Numbered from the stretch's first letter, positions 1-8,423 are shown. The stretch: 64,000 nucleotides of DNA from Ancylomarina sp048268005 (GCA_048268005.1 JBLWWJ010000001.1:930001-994000); one strand, 5' to 3'. Made by a program: numbers and translations. Notes: a model not told the origin generated them from the sequence alone.

Positions 1-470
1 TCAATGCTGAATTTTGGTCTGCATATTTCTACTTATCAATGTCTAACTATTTTAATGCTAATGGTATGTCAGGATTCTCAAATTGGATGAAAGTTCAGTT
101 TGAAGAAGAGACTTTTCATGCGATGAAAATGTTGGATTTTGTAAATGAGCGTGGAGGTAGAGTTATTCTTGAACCAATAGCAGAGGTGCCTTCAGAGTGG
201 GATGGTGTTTTAAATATTTACGAAGAAACATTAAAGCACGAAGAAAAAGTAACAAGCTTAATTAACGAGTGTGTTAATGTTGCTATTGAAGAGAAAGATC
301 ACGCAACAGTGAATTTCTTGCAATGGTTCGTTGACGAGCAAGTTGAAGAAGAAGCTGGTGTCGGTGAAATTATCGATCAGCTTAAGATGATTGGTTGTCA
401 AGGTAATGGTCTTTACATGATGGATAAAGAATTCAAGACAAGAACATTTGTTGCTCCGGCAAATGCCTAG
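1..470 (+). CDS. ftnA: Ferritin, 5' end missing
   Basis: Iron-storage ferritin, cut by the left window edge. The reading frame is open from base 3, upstream of the first internal ATG at 39, and begins NAEFWSAYFYLSMSNYF, which matches the first helix of bacterial ferritins. The helix-B ferroxidase motif EEETFHAMKM follows, and later EEEAGVGEIIDQL matches helix D. Ferritins of this class oxidise Fe(II) and store it as ferric mineral in a cytoplasmic 24-mer. About 155 residues are visible out of the usual 160-170, so only a short N-terminus is missing. A strong hairpin with a T run follows the stop. Confidence 0.93.
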   Translation, partial: NAEFWSAYFYLSMSNYFNANGMSGFSNWMKVQFEEETFHAMKMLDFVNERGGRVILEPIAEVPSEWDGVLNIYEETLKHEEKVTSLINECVNVAIEEKDHATVNFLQWFVDEQVEEEAGVGEIIDQLKMIGCQGNGLYMMDKEFKTRTFVAPANA

Positions 471-489
471 TTGATTTTGTAATATATTG

Positions 490-526
490 AAAAGCTTGCT
501 AGGTTGTTCTAGCGAGCTTTTTTTTT
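490..526. terminator. Bidirectional terminator between convergent genes
   Basis: AAGCTTGCTA pairs with TAGCGAGCTT (one wobble) around a short loop, followed by a run of T. It lies just after the ferritin stop and overlaps the stop of the convergent minus-strand gene. Confidence 0.8.
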
Positions 527-1113
527 GTTAATGGATGTATGTTCCTATTAATTGAGATCTGTAACTCTACGGTTTCTACTGTATTTTTAATACTTAACTT
601 AAGTTCTTCATTTAAGGATTCAAATATTTCATTATTATTTCCACCGTTATAGTATGGAATGAATTTCTTTATGAATGATAAAATGTTTTCTATTTCAACT
701 TTAGGAAAGAGAGAATAAATATTAACTAAAGTTTTTGCTTCATTAATTTTTTGATCTAATTCTCTTAATACATTTAGTCCAAAGTGAAAATGAGATATAT
801 TGGTTGTATCAAGCTCTGACCATTCAATATTAAGTTCTTGATTACTGATGTCTTTTAGCAGTAGGTTTATTTGTTTTGTATCTGTATTATTGGAATAAAA
901 TTGTTCTAATGATTGTAACCAAAGTAACTTTAAACTCGCTTTTGTTTGTATTTGCTGATCAGAAGAAAAGGATTCTTTTTCATATTTTCTTTTCATTTTA
1001 AAGTAAGGGGCTGATTTTATTTTCTTTGTTCTAATAATTTCTTTAGATAGTATTATTACTAGAAGCAATAAGAAAAAGTATGTAACCATCATATCAGAAT
1101 CAAAATAATTCAT
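499..1113 (-). CDS. Hypothetical protein with one N-terminal membrane segment
   Basis: A 204-residue protein I do not recognise. Residues about 9-25 (VTYFFLLLLVIILSKEI) form one hydrophobic segment followed by a lysine/arginine-rich stretch, which suggests a membrane anchor with the rest of the chain in the cytoplasm. The remainder is hydrophilic and predicted helical, rich in Asn, Lys, Glu and Leu, with no visible catalytic motif. It is convergent with ferritin. Its codon use and AT-richness fit the surrounding genes, so it is likely a true gene. No function can be assigned from sequence alone. Confidence 0.6.
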   Translation of the reverse strand: MNYFDSDMMVTYFFLLLLVIILSKEIIRTKKIKSAPYFKMKRKYEKESFSSDQQIQTKASLKLLWLQSLEQFYSNNTDTKQINLLLKDISNQELNIEWSELDTTNISHFHFGLNVLRELDQKINEAKTLVNIYSLFPKVEIENILSFIKKFIPYYNGGNNNEIFESLNEELKLSIKNTVETVELQISINRNIHPLTKKKLARTT

Positions 1114-1243
1114 TTAAAATATTTTTTATGATTTATTTTAAAGTAATTAAAATAAATACTTCTTGCCAAAATTAAAGTGGTTTGATTTAAAAAATATCGT
1201 AAGAAAAGCGATAAACAAAGAAAATTAATTACTTTTGATTCCC

Positions 1244-1639
1244 ATGGATATGAACAGGTATCTTATTGTCGTTTTTTCGGTGCTTACAGCTTGTGCATCG
1301 ACCGTTCCTAATGTAGATTATGAGGAACTGGTTGATGATGTGCAACGCTTTGCTGCCTGGTACGCTGATCATTCAGATAGTTTTGAAGATTGTTATAATC
1401 TGCCGATACTTGCTCCTGCCCAGAATTCTTCGGAAATTTCAGAGATCTATGTTGCCAAAACATTGACTTTGCCACTGATTAAGAAATTACCAAAATTTCC
1501 ACATTTAGATCCGGATGCGCTTCATTTATATGAACCATTTTGTGTTGAAGTTCCAGAAGTAATCACTGCTTTTGATTTCCAATACGAATCTATTTTTCTT
1601 GCCGGATCCAATAGCATACGTGCCCCAGGTTTAGCTTAG
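1244..1639 (+). CDS. Candidate SecM-like secretion-sensing arrest peptide upstream of secA
   Basis: Short secreted protein (131 residues from ATG 1244; ATG 1250 and TTG 1235 are alternatives). Seen: a hydrophobic N-terminal signal, NRYLIVVFSVLTACAS, which could also be a lipobox (LTAC), then a non-repetitive middle, then the C-terminus SIFLAGSNSIRAPGLA-stop. Known: E. coli SecM is a signal-peptide-bearing protein encoded directly upstream of secA that stalls ribosomes through F..WI....GIRAGP. Other secretion monitors use RAPP or RAPG. Here IRAPG sits two residues before the stop, and Phe-Leu occupies the spacing of SecM Trp-Ile. The gene is co-directional with secA, with a 139-nt gap holding two hairpins. 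Inferred: it stalls when its export is slow and so raises SecA synthesis. It could instead be an ordinary small lipoprotein. Confidence 0.65.
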   Translation: MDMNRYLIVVFSVLTACASTVPNVDYEELVDDVQRFAAWYADHSDSFEDCYNLPILAPAQNSSEISEIYVAKTLTLPLIKKLPKFPHLDPDALHLYEPFCVEVPEVITAFDFQYESIFLAGSNSIRAPGLA

Positions 1640-1663
1640 TGCTCAAAAATCAATACAAATTCG

Positions 1664-1750
1664 TTTAATTCAATCTTTGAATTAAAGAATAGGTATGCTA
1701 TTTAATTGTAGTTGATGCTTTAAAATCCAAATGATTTTGTTGCCAACTAC
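1664..1750 (+). promoter_or_regulatory. Two stem-loops in the leader of secA
   Basis: Between the RAPG gene and secA lie two inverted repeats. TTTAATTCAA (1664-1673) pairs with TTGAATTAAA (1677-1686). GTAGTTG (1708-1714) pairs with CAACTAC (1744-1750), enclosing AAAATC (1722-1727) paired with GATTTT (1733-1738). Neither is followed by a T run, so they are not obvious terminators. In the SecM system an mRNA structure that masks the secA start is opened by the stalled ribosome. A similar role here is inferred; the second stem ends 28 nt before the secA ATG. Confidence 0.45.
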
Positions 1751-1778
1751 GTCATTTTAACAATCAATAGACAAATAA

Positions 1779-4700
1779 ATGGGTTTTATAGATAAAACAC
1801 TAGGTAAACTGTTTGGTAATAAATCAGATAGAGACCTTAAAGAATTAGCGCCATATTTGGCAAGCATTAATAAGGAATACGATAGAATTAAGCAATTAGA
1901 TATTAACGGACTACGTGCCGAATCTCAATTGTTAAAAGATAAGATTCAAGACTATATCAAAGCGGAAAAGGATGAAATAACATCTTTAAAGAAGCAAATT
2001 GAAGAAGGAAATCTTGAGGTAAACAAGAAAGAAGAAATCTACGATAGAATCGATGAAGTCGAAAAGAGTATCGATGCTAAAATAGAAGAAGTTCTGGATC
2101 AAATTTTACCAGCGGCTTTCTGTATTGTAAAAGAAACAGCTCGTCGATTTACTGAAAACGAAGAGATTGAGGTGGATGCGACACAGTTCGACCGTGATTT
2201 GGCGACTCGTGTTGATCATGTGCAAATTGAGGGTGATAAAGCTGTTTGGTTTAATTCCTGGGATGCTGGTGGAACCGAGATTGTTTGGAATATGGTTCAC
2301 TACGATGTACAGTTGATTGGTGGTATCGTACTTCATCAAGGTAAAATTGCCGAGATGGCGACGGGTGAGGGTAAGACCCTTGTTGCAACCCTTCCGGTAT
2401 TCCTGAATGCATTGACTGGTCGTGGTGTTCACGTCATTACGGTGAATGACTACCTGGCTAAGCGTGACTCGGAATGGATGGGGCCTATTTACCAATTCCA
2501 CGGTTTATCAGTAGATTGTATCGATAAGCATACACCAAACTCTGATGAGCGTCGTACAGCTTACGCTTGTGATATTACTTTTGGAACAAATAATGAATTT
2601 GGTTTCGATTACCTGCGTGATAATATGGCGACTAATCCTAAGGATTTGGTTCAGCGTCGTCACAACTATTCAATTGTCGATGAGGTCGACTCGGTATTGG
2701 TTGATGATGCCCGAACACCATTGATTATTTCAGGTCCAATCCCACGTGGAGAACATCAGTTATATGATGAGTTGAAGCCTAAGGTTCAGAAGTTGGCTAA
2801 GGCTCAAACGGAATTGGTGATGAAAATGTTCACCGATGCGAAACGTTTATTAAAAAGCGAAGATAAAAAAGAGCAAGAAGAAGGCGCTAAGTTATTACTT
2901 AGAACGTTCAAAGGTATGCCAAAAATGAAGCCATTGATCAAGTTCTTAAGTGAGCAGGGAAATAAGGCTTTATTGTTGAAGACAGAGAACTTCTACATGC
3001 AGGAGAATAACAAGAACATGCATTTGATTACAGATGATTTGTATTTTGTTATTGATGAAAAACAAAACTCAATTGAGTTAACGGATATTGGTATCGATCT
3101 AATTAGCGATGATACGGATGATTCAGGATTTTTTGTTCTTCCGGATATTGGATCAGAGGTTGCAGTGATTGAGAAGTCAGGTATGTCTGATGAGGAGAAA
3201 CTGAAGACTAAGGATGAAATGATCCAAAGCTATGCAGTTAAATCGGAGCGTGTGCATACCGTTAATCAATTGCTTAAAGCATATACACTTTTCGAGAAGG
3301 ATGTAGAGTATGTGCTTATGGATGGTAAGGTGAAGATTGTCGACGAGCAAACCGGTCGTATTATGGAAGGTCGTCGCTATTCAGATGGACTTCATCAAGC
3401 GATTGAAGCGAAAGAAAGTGTTAAGGTTGAGGCCGCAACACAAACATTTGCAACCATTACCCTTCAGAATTACTTTAGAATGTATCACAAGCTTTCAGGT
3501 ATGACGGGTACTGCAGAAACTGAAGCGGGTGAATTATGGGATATCTACAAATTGGATGTGGTTGTTATACCAACAAACCGTCCTATTTCTCGTGACGATA
3601 GAGAAGATTTAGTTTATAAGACTAAGCGTGAAAAGTACAATGCGGTTATCGATGAAATTGGAGAACTTGTAAAAGCAGGTCGTCCGGTATTGGTAGGTAC
3701 CACTTCAGTTGAAATATCGGAACTTTTGAGCCGAATGTTGAAGCTTAGAGGTATTAAGCACAACGTACTGAATGCAAAACTACACCAGCGTGAGGCAGAT
3801 ATTGTTGCTGAGGCGGGTTATAAAGGTACTGTTACGATTGCAACCAATATGGCGGGTCGTGGTACCGATATTAAATTGAGTGATGAGGTGAAAGCTGCTG
3901 GTGGTCTTGCGATTATTGGTACAGAGCGTCATGATTCTCGTCGTGTCGACCGTCAGTTACGTGGTCGTGCCGGTCGTCAGGGAGATGTAGGTTCTTCTCA
4001 GTTCTTTGTATCTCTTGAGGATGACTTGATGCGTCTATTTAGTTCAGATCGTATTGTGAAGTTGATGGATAGAATGGGAATTGAAGATGGTGAAGTGATT
4101 CAGCACTCAATGATTTCTAAATCTATTGAAAGAGCACAAAAGAAAGTTGAGGAGAATAACTTTGGTATTCGTAAGCGTTTGCTTGAGTACGATGATGTGA
4201 TGAACTCTCAGCGCGAGGTAATCTACAAGCGTCGCCGTCATGCTTTATATGGCGAGCGTATTCAAGTGGATATTGCAAACATGATGTTCGATGTTTGTGA
4301 GGCTGTCGTTAATGAATACCATGGTGGTGACTTCGAAGATTTCAAGTTGGAACTTATTCGTGTCCTTTCAATTGAATCGCCTATTTCTGAGGAAGAATTC
4401 ATGAAGGAGAAGCCAGAAGATATTTCACAGAAAATTTATGAGATTGTTTTAGATGCTCACAAACGTAAGGTTGAAACAATTAGTAAGCAGGCTTACCCGG
4501 TAATTAAGGATGTGTATGAAACCAAAGCTGAAATGTACGAGAACATTGTTGTACCTATTTCAGATGGAACGAAGAATTTCCAGGTTGTTACAAACCTAAA
4601 GAAAGCTTATGAAACTGAGGCTGAAGAATTAGTACGAGCTTACGAGAAAGTAGCAATTCTTGCTACCATCGATGATTCATGGAAAGAGCATCTTCGTGAG

Positions 4701-5072
4701 ATGGATGATTTGAAGCAATCTGTACAGAATGCTTCTTACGAGCAGAAAGATCCACTGTTGATCTATAAGTTTGAGTCTTTCAATCTATTTAAGAGTATGA
4801 TTGAAAATACGAACAAATCTGTTGTTGCGACATTGATGAAAGGTCATATTCCAATGCAAATGCCTGATGAAGTTCAGGAAGCAAAAGAGCGTCGTCGCAC
4901 TGATATGAGTGGTATGCAGACTTCTAAGGAAGATTTGAGTAGCGATGGAAGAAGAGAGCCTAAAAAAGCTGAGCCAGTTCGTAATGTTCAGAAAGTAGGT
5001 CGTAACGAGCCTTGTCCTTGTGGTAGTGGTAAGAAATTCAAACAATGCCATGGTAAAGGAATACCAGCTTAA
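1779..5072 (+). CDS. secA: Preprotein translocase ATPase SecA
   Basis: Motor ATPase that drives unfolded preproteins through SecYEG at the inner membrane. Visible: Walker A MATGEGKT (residues about 193-200), the VDEVDSVLVDDARTPLI segment of the DEAD motor, and a GRGTDI/QLRGRAGRQGD region of the second motor domain. The C-terminal zinc-binding tail is EPCPCGSGKKFKQCHG. At 1097 residues it is longer than E. coli SecA (901). Extra length appears as a charged N-terminal coiled region (about 60-110) and an insertion between the first motor motifs and the GRR/preprotein-binding region, both typical of Bacteroidota SecA. The upstream gene looks like a SecM-type regulator. A terminator separates it from lgt. 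Confidence 0.98.
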   Translation: MGFIDKTLGKLFGNKSDRDLKELAPYLASINKEYDRIKQLDINGLRAESQLLKDKIQDYIKAEKDEITSLKKQIEEGNLEVNKKEEIYDRIDEVEKSIDAKIEEVLDQILPAAFCIVKETARRFTENEEIEVDATQFDRDLATRVDHVQIEGDKAVWFNSWDAGGTEIVWNMVHYDVQLIGGIVLHQGKIAEMATGEGKTLVATLPVFLNALTGRGVHVITVNDYLAKRDSEWMGPIYQFHGLSVDCIDKHTPNSDERRTAYACDITFGTNNEFGFDYLRDNMATNPKDLVQRRHNYSIVDEVDSVLVDDARTPLIISGPIPRGEHQLYDELKPKVQKLAKAQTELVMKMFTDAKRLLKSEDKKEQEEGAKLLLRTFKGMPKMKPLIKFLSEQGNKALLLKTENFYMQENNKNMHLITDDLYFVIDEKQNSIELTDIGIDLISDDTDDSGFFVLPDIGSEVAVIEKSGMSDEEKLKTKDEMIQSYAVKSERVHTVNQLLKAYTLFEKDVEYVLMDGKVKIVDEQTGRIMEGRRYSDGLHQAIEAKESVKVEAATQTFATITLQNYFRMYHKLSGMTGTAETEAGELWDIYKLDVVVIPTNRPISRDDREDLVYKTKREKYNAVIDEIGELVKAGRPVLVGTTSVEISELLSRMLKLRGIKHNVLNAKLHQREADIVAEAGYKGTVTIATNMAGRGTDIKLSDEVKAAGGLAIIGTERHDSRRVDRQLRGRAGRQGDVGSSQFFVSLEDDLMRLFSSDRIVKLMDRMGIEDGEVIQHSMISKSIERAQKKVEENNFGIRKRLLEYDDVMNSQREVIYKRRRHALYGERIQVDIANMMFDVCEAVVNEYHGGDFEDFKLELIRVLSIESPISEEEFMKEKPEDISQKIYEIVLDAHKRKVETISKQAYPVIKDVYETKAEMYENIVVPISDGTKNFQVVTNLKKAYETEAEELVRAYEKVAILATIDDSWKEHLREMDDLKQSVQNASYEQKDPLLIYKFESFNLFKSMIENTNKSVVATLMKGHIPMQMPDEVQEAKERRRTDMSGMQTSKEDLSSDGRREPKKAEPVRNVQKVGRNEPCPCGSGKKFKQCHGKGIPA

Positions 5073-5152
5073 TTTTAAAGAGTTTTAATTTATGTTGCAT
5101 TCGCCTTATATTTAGGAATGGTGCTAACTATGAAATATGAGTGTCAAGTACA

Positions 5153-5186
5153 AAGTATCAAGAGAACTTAATTCTTGATACTTTTC
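5153..5186 (+). terminator. Terminator after secA
   Basis: AAGTATCAAGA (5153-5163) pairs perfectly with TCTTGATACTT (5173-5183) and runs into T-rich sequence, just upstream of lgt. Confidence 0.6.
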
Positions 5187-5209
5187 TCTTGATTCTAAAA
5201 AAATAAAAT

Positions 5210-6010
5210 ATGCTACTATCAATCCTCTGGGATGTAGATCCTGAAATATTTAAGATTGGTCCAATTGCTGTACGATGGTATGGTTTGCTGTTTGCACTTG
5301 GCTTTTTATTGGGGTATCAACTTGTTGAGCGAATGTTCAAAAAGGAAGGTATTCCTTTAGACTGGCTCGAGAAACTGTTCATGTACACGCTTATTGCCAC
5401 GGTTGTTGGTGCACGTTTAGGTCATGTGATTTTTTATGGTTGGGAATTCTATTCTCAACATCCAGCAGAAATTTTAAAGATCTGGCATGGAGGCTTAGCG
5501 TCTCATGGAGCAACAATTGGAATTCTTGTAGCACTTTATTATTACTCGAAGAAAGTGAGTAAGAAATCCATTTTGTGGATTCTTGATCGAGTTGCTATTC
5601 CTGTTGCCTTAGCTGGTTTCTTTATCCGTACAGGTAATCTTATGAATTCTGAGATTATTGGAACTCAAACAGATCTTGCCTGGGGATTTCAATTTGTGAG
5701 AGCTTCAATTTATGAACCATTGGCAGCTCGTCATCCGGCACAGTTGTACGAAGCACTTTGTTATTTGTTTAGTTTTGGAATCCTAATGTATATGTATTGG
5801 AAAACCAATGCCAAAGAGTTCTCTGGTCGATTGATAGGAATATTCTTTATGCTGATTTTTACAGCTCGATTCTTTATTGAGTTTATTAAAGAAAATCAAG
5901 AAGCCTTTGAAGAAGGTATGGCATTAAATATGGGGCAATTATTAAGTATCCCATTTATTCTATTGGGTGCTTACTTAGCGTATTATTCTTTTAAAAAGCA
6001 AAGAGCTTAG
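5210..6010 (+). CDS. lgt: Prolipoprotein diacylglyceryl transferase
   Basis: Integral inner-membrane enzyme that transfers diacylglycerol from phosphatidylglycerol to the lipobox cysteine of prolipoproteins, the first step of lipoprotein maturation. Seen: 266 residues with about seven hydrophobic segments, the conserved HGGLASHG motif (residues about 93-100), and the Lgt signature as FIRTGNLMNSEIIG (about 138-151, a variant of GR.GN..N.E). The RHPAQLYEA motif is also present. The length fits the family. ATG 5210 gives the expected hydrophobic N-terminus. It sits next to secA, consistent with a protein-export neighbourhood, but has its own upstream terminator. Confidence 0.97.
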   Translation: MLLSILWDVDPEIFKIGPIAVRWYGLLFALGFLLGYQLVERMFKKEGIPLDWLEKLFMYTLIATVVGARLGHVIFYGWEFYSQHPAEILKIWHGGLASHGATIGILVALYYYSKKVSKKSILWILDRVAIPVALAGFFIRTGNLMNSEIIGTQTDLAWGFQFVRASIYEPLAARHPAQLYEALCYLFSFGILMYMYWKTNAKEFSGRLIGIFFMLIFTARFFIEFIKENQEAFEEGMALNMGQLLSIPFILLGAYLAYYSFKKQRA

Positions 6011-6030
6011 TTCTTGAATGAAATAATAGA

Positions 6031-6063
6031 AATGGTCGATACTTATGGTGTCGGCCATTTTTC
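6031..6063 (+). terminator. Terminator after lgt
   Basis: AATGGTCGATAC pairs with GTGTCGGCCATT (two G-U pairs), followed by a T run. Confidence 0.65.
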
Positions 6064-6131
6064 GTTTTAAGCCATTGGTCCCCATATCCGCATATTTTAT
6101 TATATTTAACTTTCGAATAAAAATAAAAGAG

Positions 6132-6341
6132 ATGAATCAATCCAAATATATCTGTGTAAAGTGTGGTAATATGAATTACGAAACTGATGAGTTTCGTGCC
6201 ACTGGAGGTGCTTTTGCTAAAATTTTCGATGTGCAAAACAAAAAGTTTACGACGGTTTCTTGCACGCGCTGTAAATACACCGAAATCTATAAAGGAAGTA
6301 CCAGTCAGTTGGGTAATATTTTTGATTTTTTCACAGGTTGA
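6132..6341 (+). CDS. Small zinc-ribbon protein
   Basis: A 69-residue protein starting MNQSKYICVKCGN. The longer frame upstream (to 6045) overlaps the lgt terminator and is not needed. Two CxxC pairs, CVKC near the N-terminus and CTRC about 33 residues later, form a zinc ribbon, and the layout matches the family annotated as zinc-ribbon nucleic-acid-binding proteins (formerly DUF2082). These are small conserved proteins of unknown role. Binding to nucleic acid is inferred from the fold only. Confidence 0.8.
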   Translation: MNQSKYICVKCGNMNYETDEFRATGGAFAKIFDVQNKKFTTVSCTRCKYTEIYKGSTSQLGNIFDFFTG

Positions 6342-6389
6342 TTATAATTAACAATTCTGTAAATTTGGCAAATTATTAGAATAAGCTAT

Positions 6390-6905
6390 ATGAATCAAGA
6401 ATTGAATCCATCCATGGAAAATAAAATGACCAAAACCGTATTATTTGTTTGTTTAGGAAATATTTGTCGTTCTCCAAGTGCAGAGGCCGTTATGAATGCT
6501 TTTATTGAGAAGGCTGGTAAGTCAGCCGTTTTAAGATGTGAATCTGCAGGTATTATAGGGCATCACGAAGGAGATAGAGCTGATAGCAGAATGCGTGCTC
6601 ATGCAGCTCGTCGTACTTATGACTTGACAAGTATCTCACGCCAATTCAGATCTAATACAGACTTTGACGCTTTTGATTTGATAATTGGTATGGATGATCA
6701 GAATATTAAGGATTTACAAGCTCAAGCCAGAAATCAGGATGACTTGAATAAGATTGTAAAAATGACAGACTATTGTTCCAAATATAAGCATTATAAGACA
6801 GTTCCAGATCCTTATTACGGGGGAGAAGCCGGTTTCGAGTTAGTTTTAGACTTGCTTGAAGATGCTTGTGATGGCTTGTTAAATCATTTGAATGGAAAAT
6901 TATAG
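6390..6905 (+). CDS. Low-molecular-weight phosphotyrosine-type phosphatase, possibly a deglycation phosphatase
   Basis: Cytoplasmic phosphatase with the LMW-PTP P-loop CLGNICRS (Cys21 to Ser28; Cys21 would be the nucleophile, Arg27 binds phosphate) and the general-acid loop DPYYGG (Asp140). Its 171 residues include a short N-terminal extension; ATG 6426 (MTKTVLFVC) is an alternative start. It overlaps the following fructosamine-kinase-like gene by 14 nt, so the two are translationally coupled. Bacterial LMW-PTP/FN3K pairs have been linked to repair of ribulosamine-type glycation, with the phosphatase acting on the sugar 5-phosphate adduct. That role here is inferred from gene order; ordinary tyrosine-phosphatase activity remains possible. 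Confidence 0.92.
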   Translation: MNQELNPSMENKMTKTVLFVCLGNICRSPSAEAVMNAFIEKAGKSAVLRCESAGIIGHHEGDRADSRMRAHAARRTYDLTSISRQFRSNTDFDAFDLIIGMDDQNIKDLQAQARNQDDLNKIVKMTDYCSKYKHYKTVPDPYYGGEAGFELVLDLLEDACDGLLNHLNGKL

Positions 6906-7764
6906 TAGTATCATATCAAAGGTTGAAGATTGGGCAGGACAAAAAGTTCTGTCCACAAGGCCAATTGGTGGGGGCTGTGTCTCAAAAGCGGAAGTGCTAA
7001 CTTTCGAAAAGGGAAGCACCTGTTTTATGAAAACGACTTGTCCTGCTCCGGATGCATTCGAAAAGGAAGCAAAAGGCTTGAGTGAATTAAAAAAAGCTGG
7101 AAGCATTCGTGTTCCTGAAGTTTTGTTTGTCGATCAGGATTTTTTGCTCCTGGAGCAAATACATATGGGAGAGATGAACTTCGATTTCTTTTCGAAATTT
7201 GGAAGGCAGTTGGCACGACTACATCAATATGGAGCACTTCGTTTTGGTTTTCCTCAAGATAATTACATCGGAAAAACACCTCAAATTAATACCTGCAATA
7301 AGGTTGAAGCTGAAAACTGGTGTGATTTTTACTACAATAAGCGCTTACTTTATCAATACAAATTGGCAGAAACTAAAGGCTTGGTAGGACCCGAGCTGAA
7401 AAATGGTTTCATTTTGCTGGAAAACAGGATAGAAGAAATATTGGAGGGAAGTGAGGAAAAACCAGCCTTATTACATGGAGATTTATGGTCAGGTAATTTC
7501 TTATGCGACTCACAATCTCAGCCTTGTTTAATTGATCCGGCTGTTTATTATGGACATCGTGAGGCTGAACTGGCTATGACCAGGCTTTTTGGAGGTTTTG
7601 ATGCCAGTTTTTATTCCAGCTATCAGAAAACCTATCCGCTTCCCGAAGGATATGATTATCGACAAAATATCTATATGCTGTATCATGTCATGAATCATCT
7701 TAATATATTTGGAAACAATTACTACGGTCAAGCCGTAAAATTACTTTGGTCATACCTCGATTAA
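6892..7764 (+). CDS. Fructosamine/ribulosamine 3-kinase family protein
   Basis: Aminoglycoside-phosphotransferase-like kinase of the FN3K family, 290 residues. Seen: the catalytic loop HGDLWSGN (residues about 195-202, Asp197 as catalytic base), the metal-binding IDPAVYYGHREAELA segment, and an N-terminal lobe with GGGCVSKAE as nucleotide loop and FMKTT containing the ATP lysine. FN3K enzymes phosphorylate the sugar of ketosamine-modified lysines at O3, which makes the adduct unstable and frees the amine. Bacterial homologues prefer ribulosamines and erythrulosamines. The start lies inside the phosphatase gene, indicating coupled expression and a joint protein-repair role. Confidence 0.93.
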   Translation: MENYSSIISKVEDWAGQKVLSTRPIGGGCVSKAEVLTFEKGSTCFMKTTCPAPDAFEKEAKGLSELKKAGSIRVPEVLFVDQDFLLLEQIHMGEMNFDFFSKFGRQLARLHQYGALRFGFPQDNYIGKTPQINTCNKVEAENWCDFYYNKRLLYQYKLAETKGLVGPELKNGFILLENRIEEILEGSEEKPALLHGDLWSGNFLCDSQSQPCLIDPAVYYGHREAELAMTRLFGGFDASFYSSYQKTYPLPEGYDYRQNIYMLYHVMNHLNIFGNNYYGQAVKLLWSYLD

Positions 7765-7914
7765 CTTCCCTTTAAGATAAAAATGAAGCTATTAATTTAG
7801 CTATCAAACTTTGAATAAAGTCAGTGATAATGCCTTGAGGCGAACTTTTAGTCACTTTCAAAATAAAAAACGATTTTCTTATCTTTATTTATAGGCAAAA
7901 ATGTCTGAAATGAC

Positions 7915-7922
7915 TAGATTTG
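7915..7922 (+). promoter_or_regulatory. Possible Bacteroidota -7 box for the TPR gene
   Basis: TAGATTTG matches TAnnTTTG and lies 21 nt before the ATG at 7944. The -33 element is weak (TTTA about 23 nt upstream). Confidence 0.35.
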
Positions 7923-7943
7923 CAGCATATTCATATAAATAAG

Positions 7944-8231
7944 ATGAAAGAAATTCAAGATATACTATCAAAAGCTAAGCTGCAATTTGAAGCTGAAGAG
8001 TTTCAGTTGGCACTTAGTGACTACCAGAAGGTTATTGGTTTGGAGCCAAATCATATAGAAGCTAATTTCATGATTGGTGAGATTCATCATCAACTTGGTG
8101 ACATGGCTAAAGCTTTGAGTTTTTATATCAAAGTAAGCGATCTCCAACCTGAACATGCAAAAGCTAATGTGAAAATTGAAATGATTAACACCATCCTCGA
8201 TTATTTTAATAAGGATATGCATAATCCTTAG
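7944..8231 (+). CDS. Small TPR protein
   Basis: A 95-residue cytoplasmic protein. The ATG at 7944 is preferred to an upstream TTG (7920), which overlaps a promoter-like TAGATTTG. Two tetratricopeptide repeats are visible: FEAEEFQLALSDYQKVIGLEP and the following IGEIHHQLGDMAKALSFYIKV. Each has the small-residue and Tyr/Ala/Pro spacing of TPR helices. Such proteins mediate protein-protein contacts; the partner is unknown. It stands alone between the fructosamine-kinase gene and hemA. Confidence 0.75.
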   Translation: MKEIQDILSKAKLQFEAEEFQLALSDYQKVIGLEPNHIEANFMIGEIHHQLGDMAKALSFYIKVSDLQPEHAKANVKIEMINTILDYFNKDMHNP

Positions 8232-8415
8232 CCAATATCTATCTGAAAAAAGATAAGTGTTGAGTTATTAGGAGTATAAGAGAGTGAATTTGTTATACCA
8301 GTATTTAGGATGTTAAAGTCTGAATTTAAAAGATTTAGGCTTTTTTAACTAATTTTGGTTCTTTCTGAATTGTAAAACCGGAATGAATTTATAGTAATTT
8401 TTCGGTAATTAATTA

Positions 8416-8423
8416 TATATTTG
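8416..8423 (+). promoter_or_regulatory. Possible -7 box for hemA
   Basis: TATATTTG matches TAnnTTTG, 64 nt before the chosen hemA ATG and 22 nt before the alternative GTG. No clear TTTG is seen at the expected spacing. Confidence 0.3.

Noticed and set aside
2106..2501. Antisense 131-codon frame in secA
   Set aside because: Lies wholly opposite a conserved part of secA; explained by codon bias of the real gene.
6045..6131. N-terminal extension of the zinc-ribbon protein
   Set aside because: It overlaps the lgt terminator hairpin and adds an unrelated hydrophobic stretch; the ATG at 6132 gives the normal family start.
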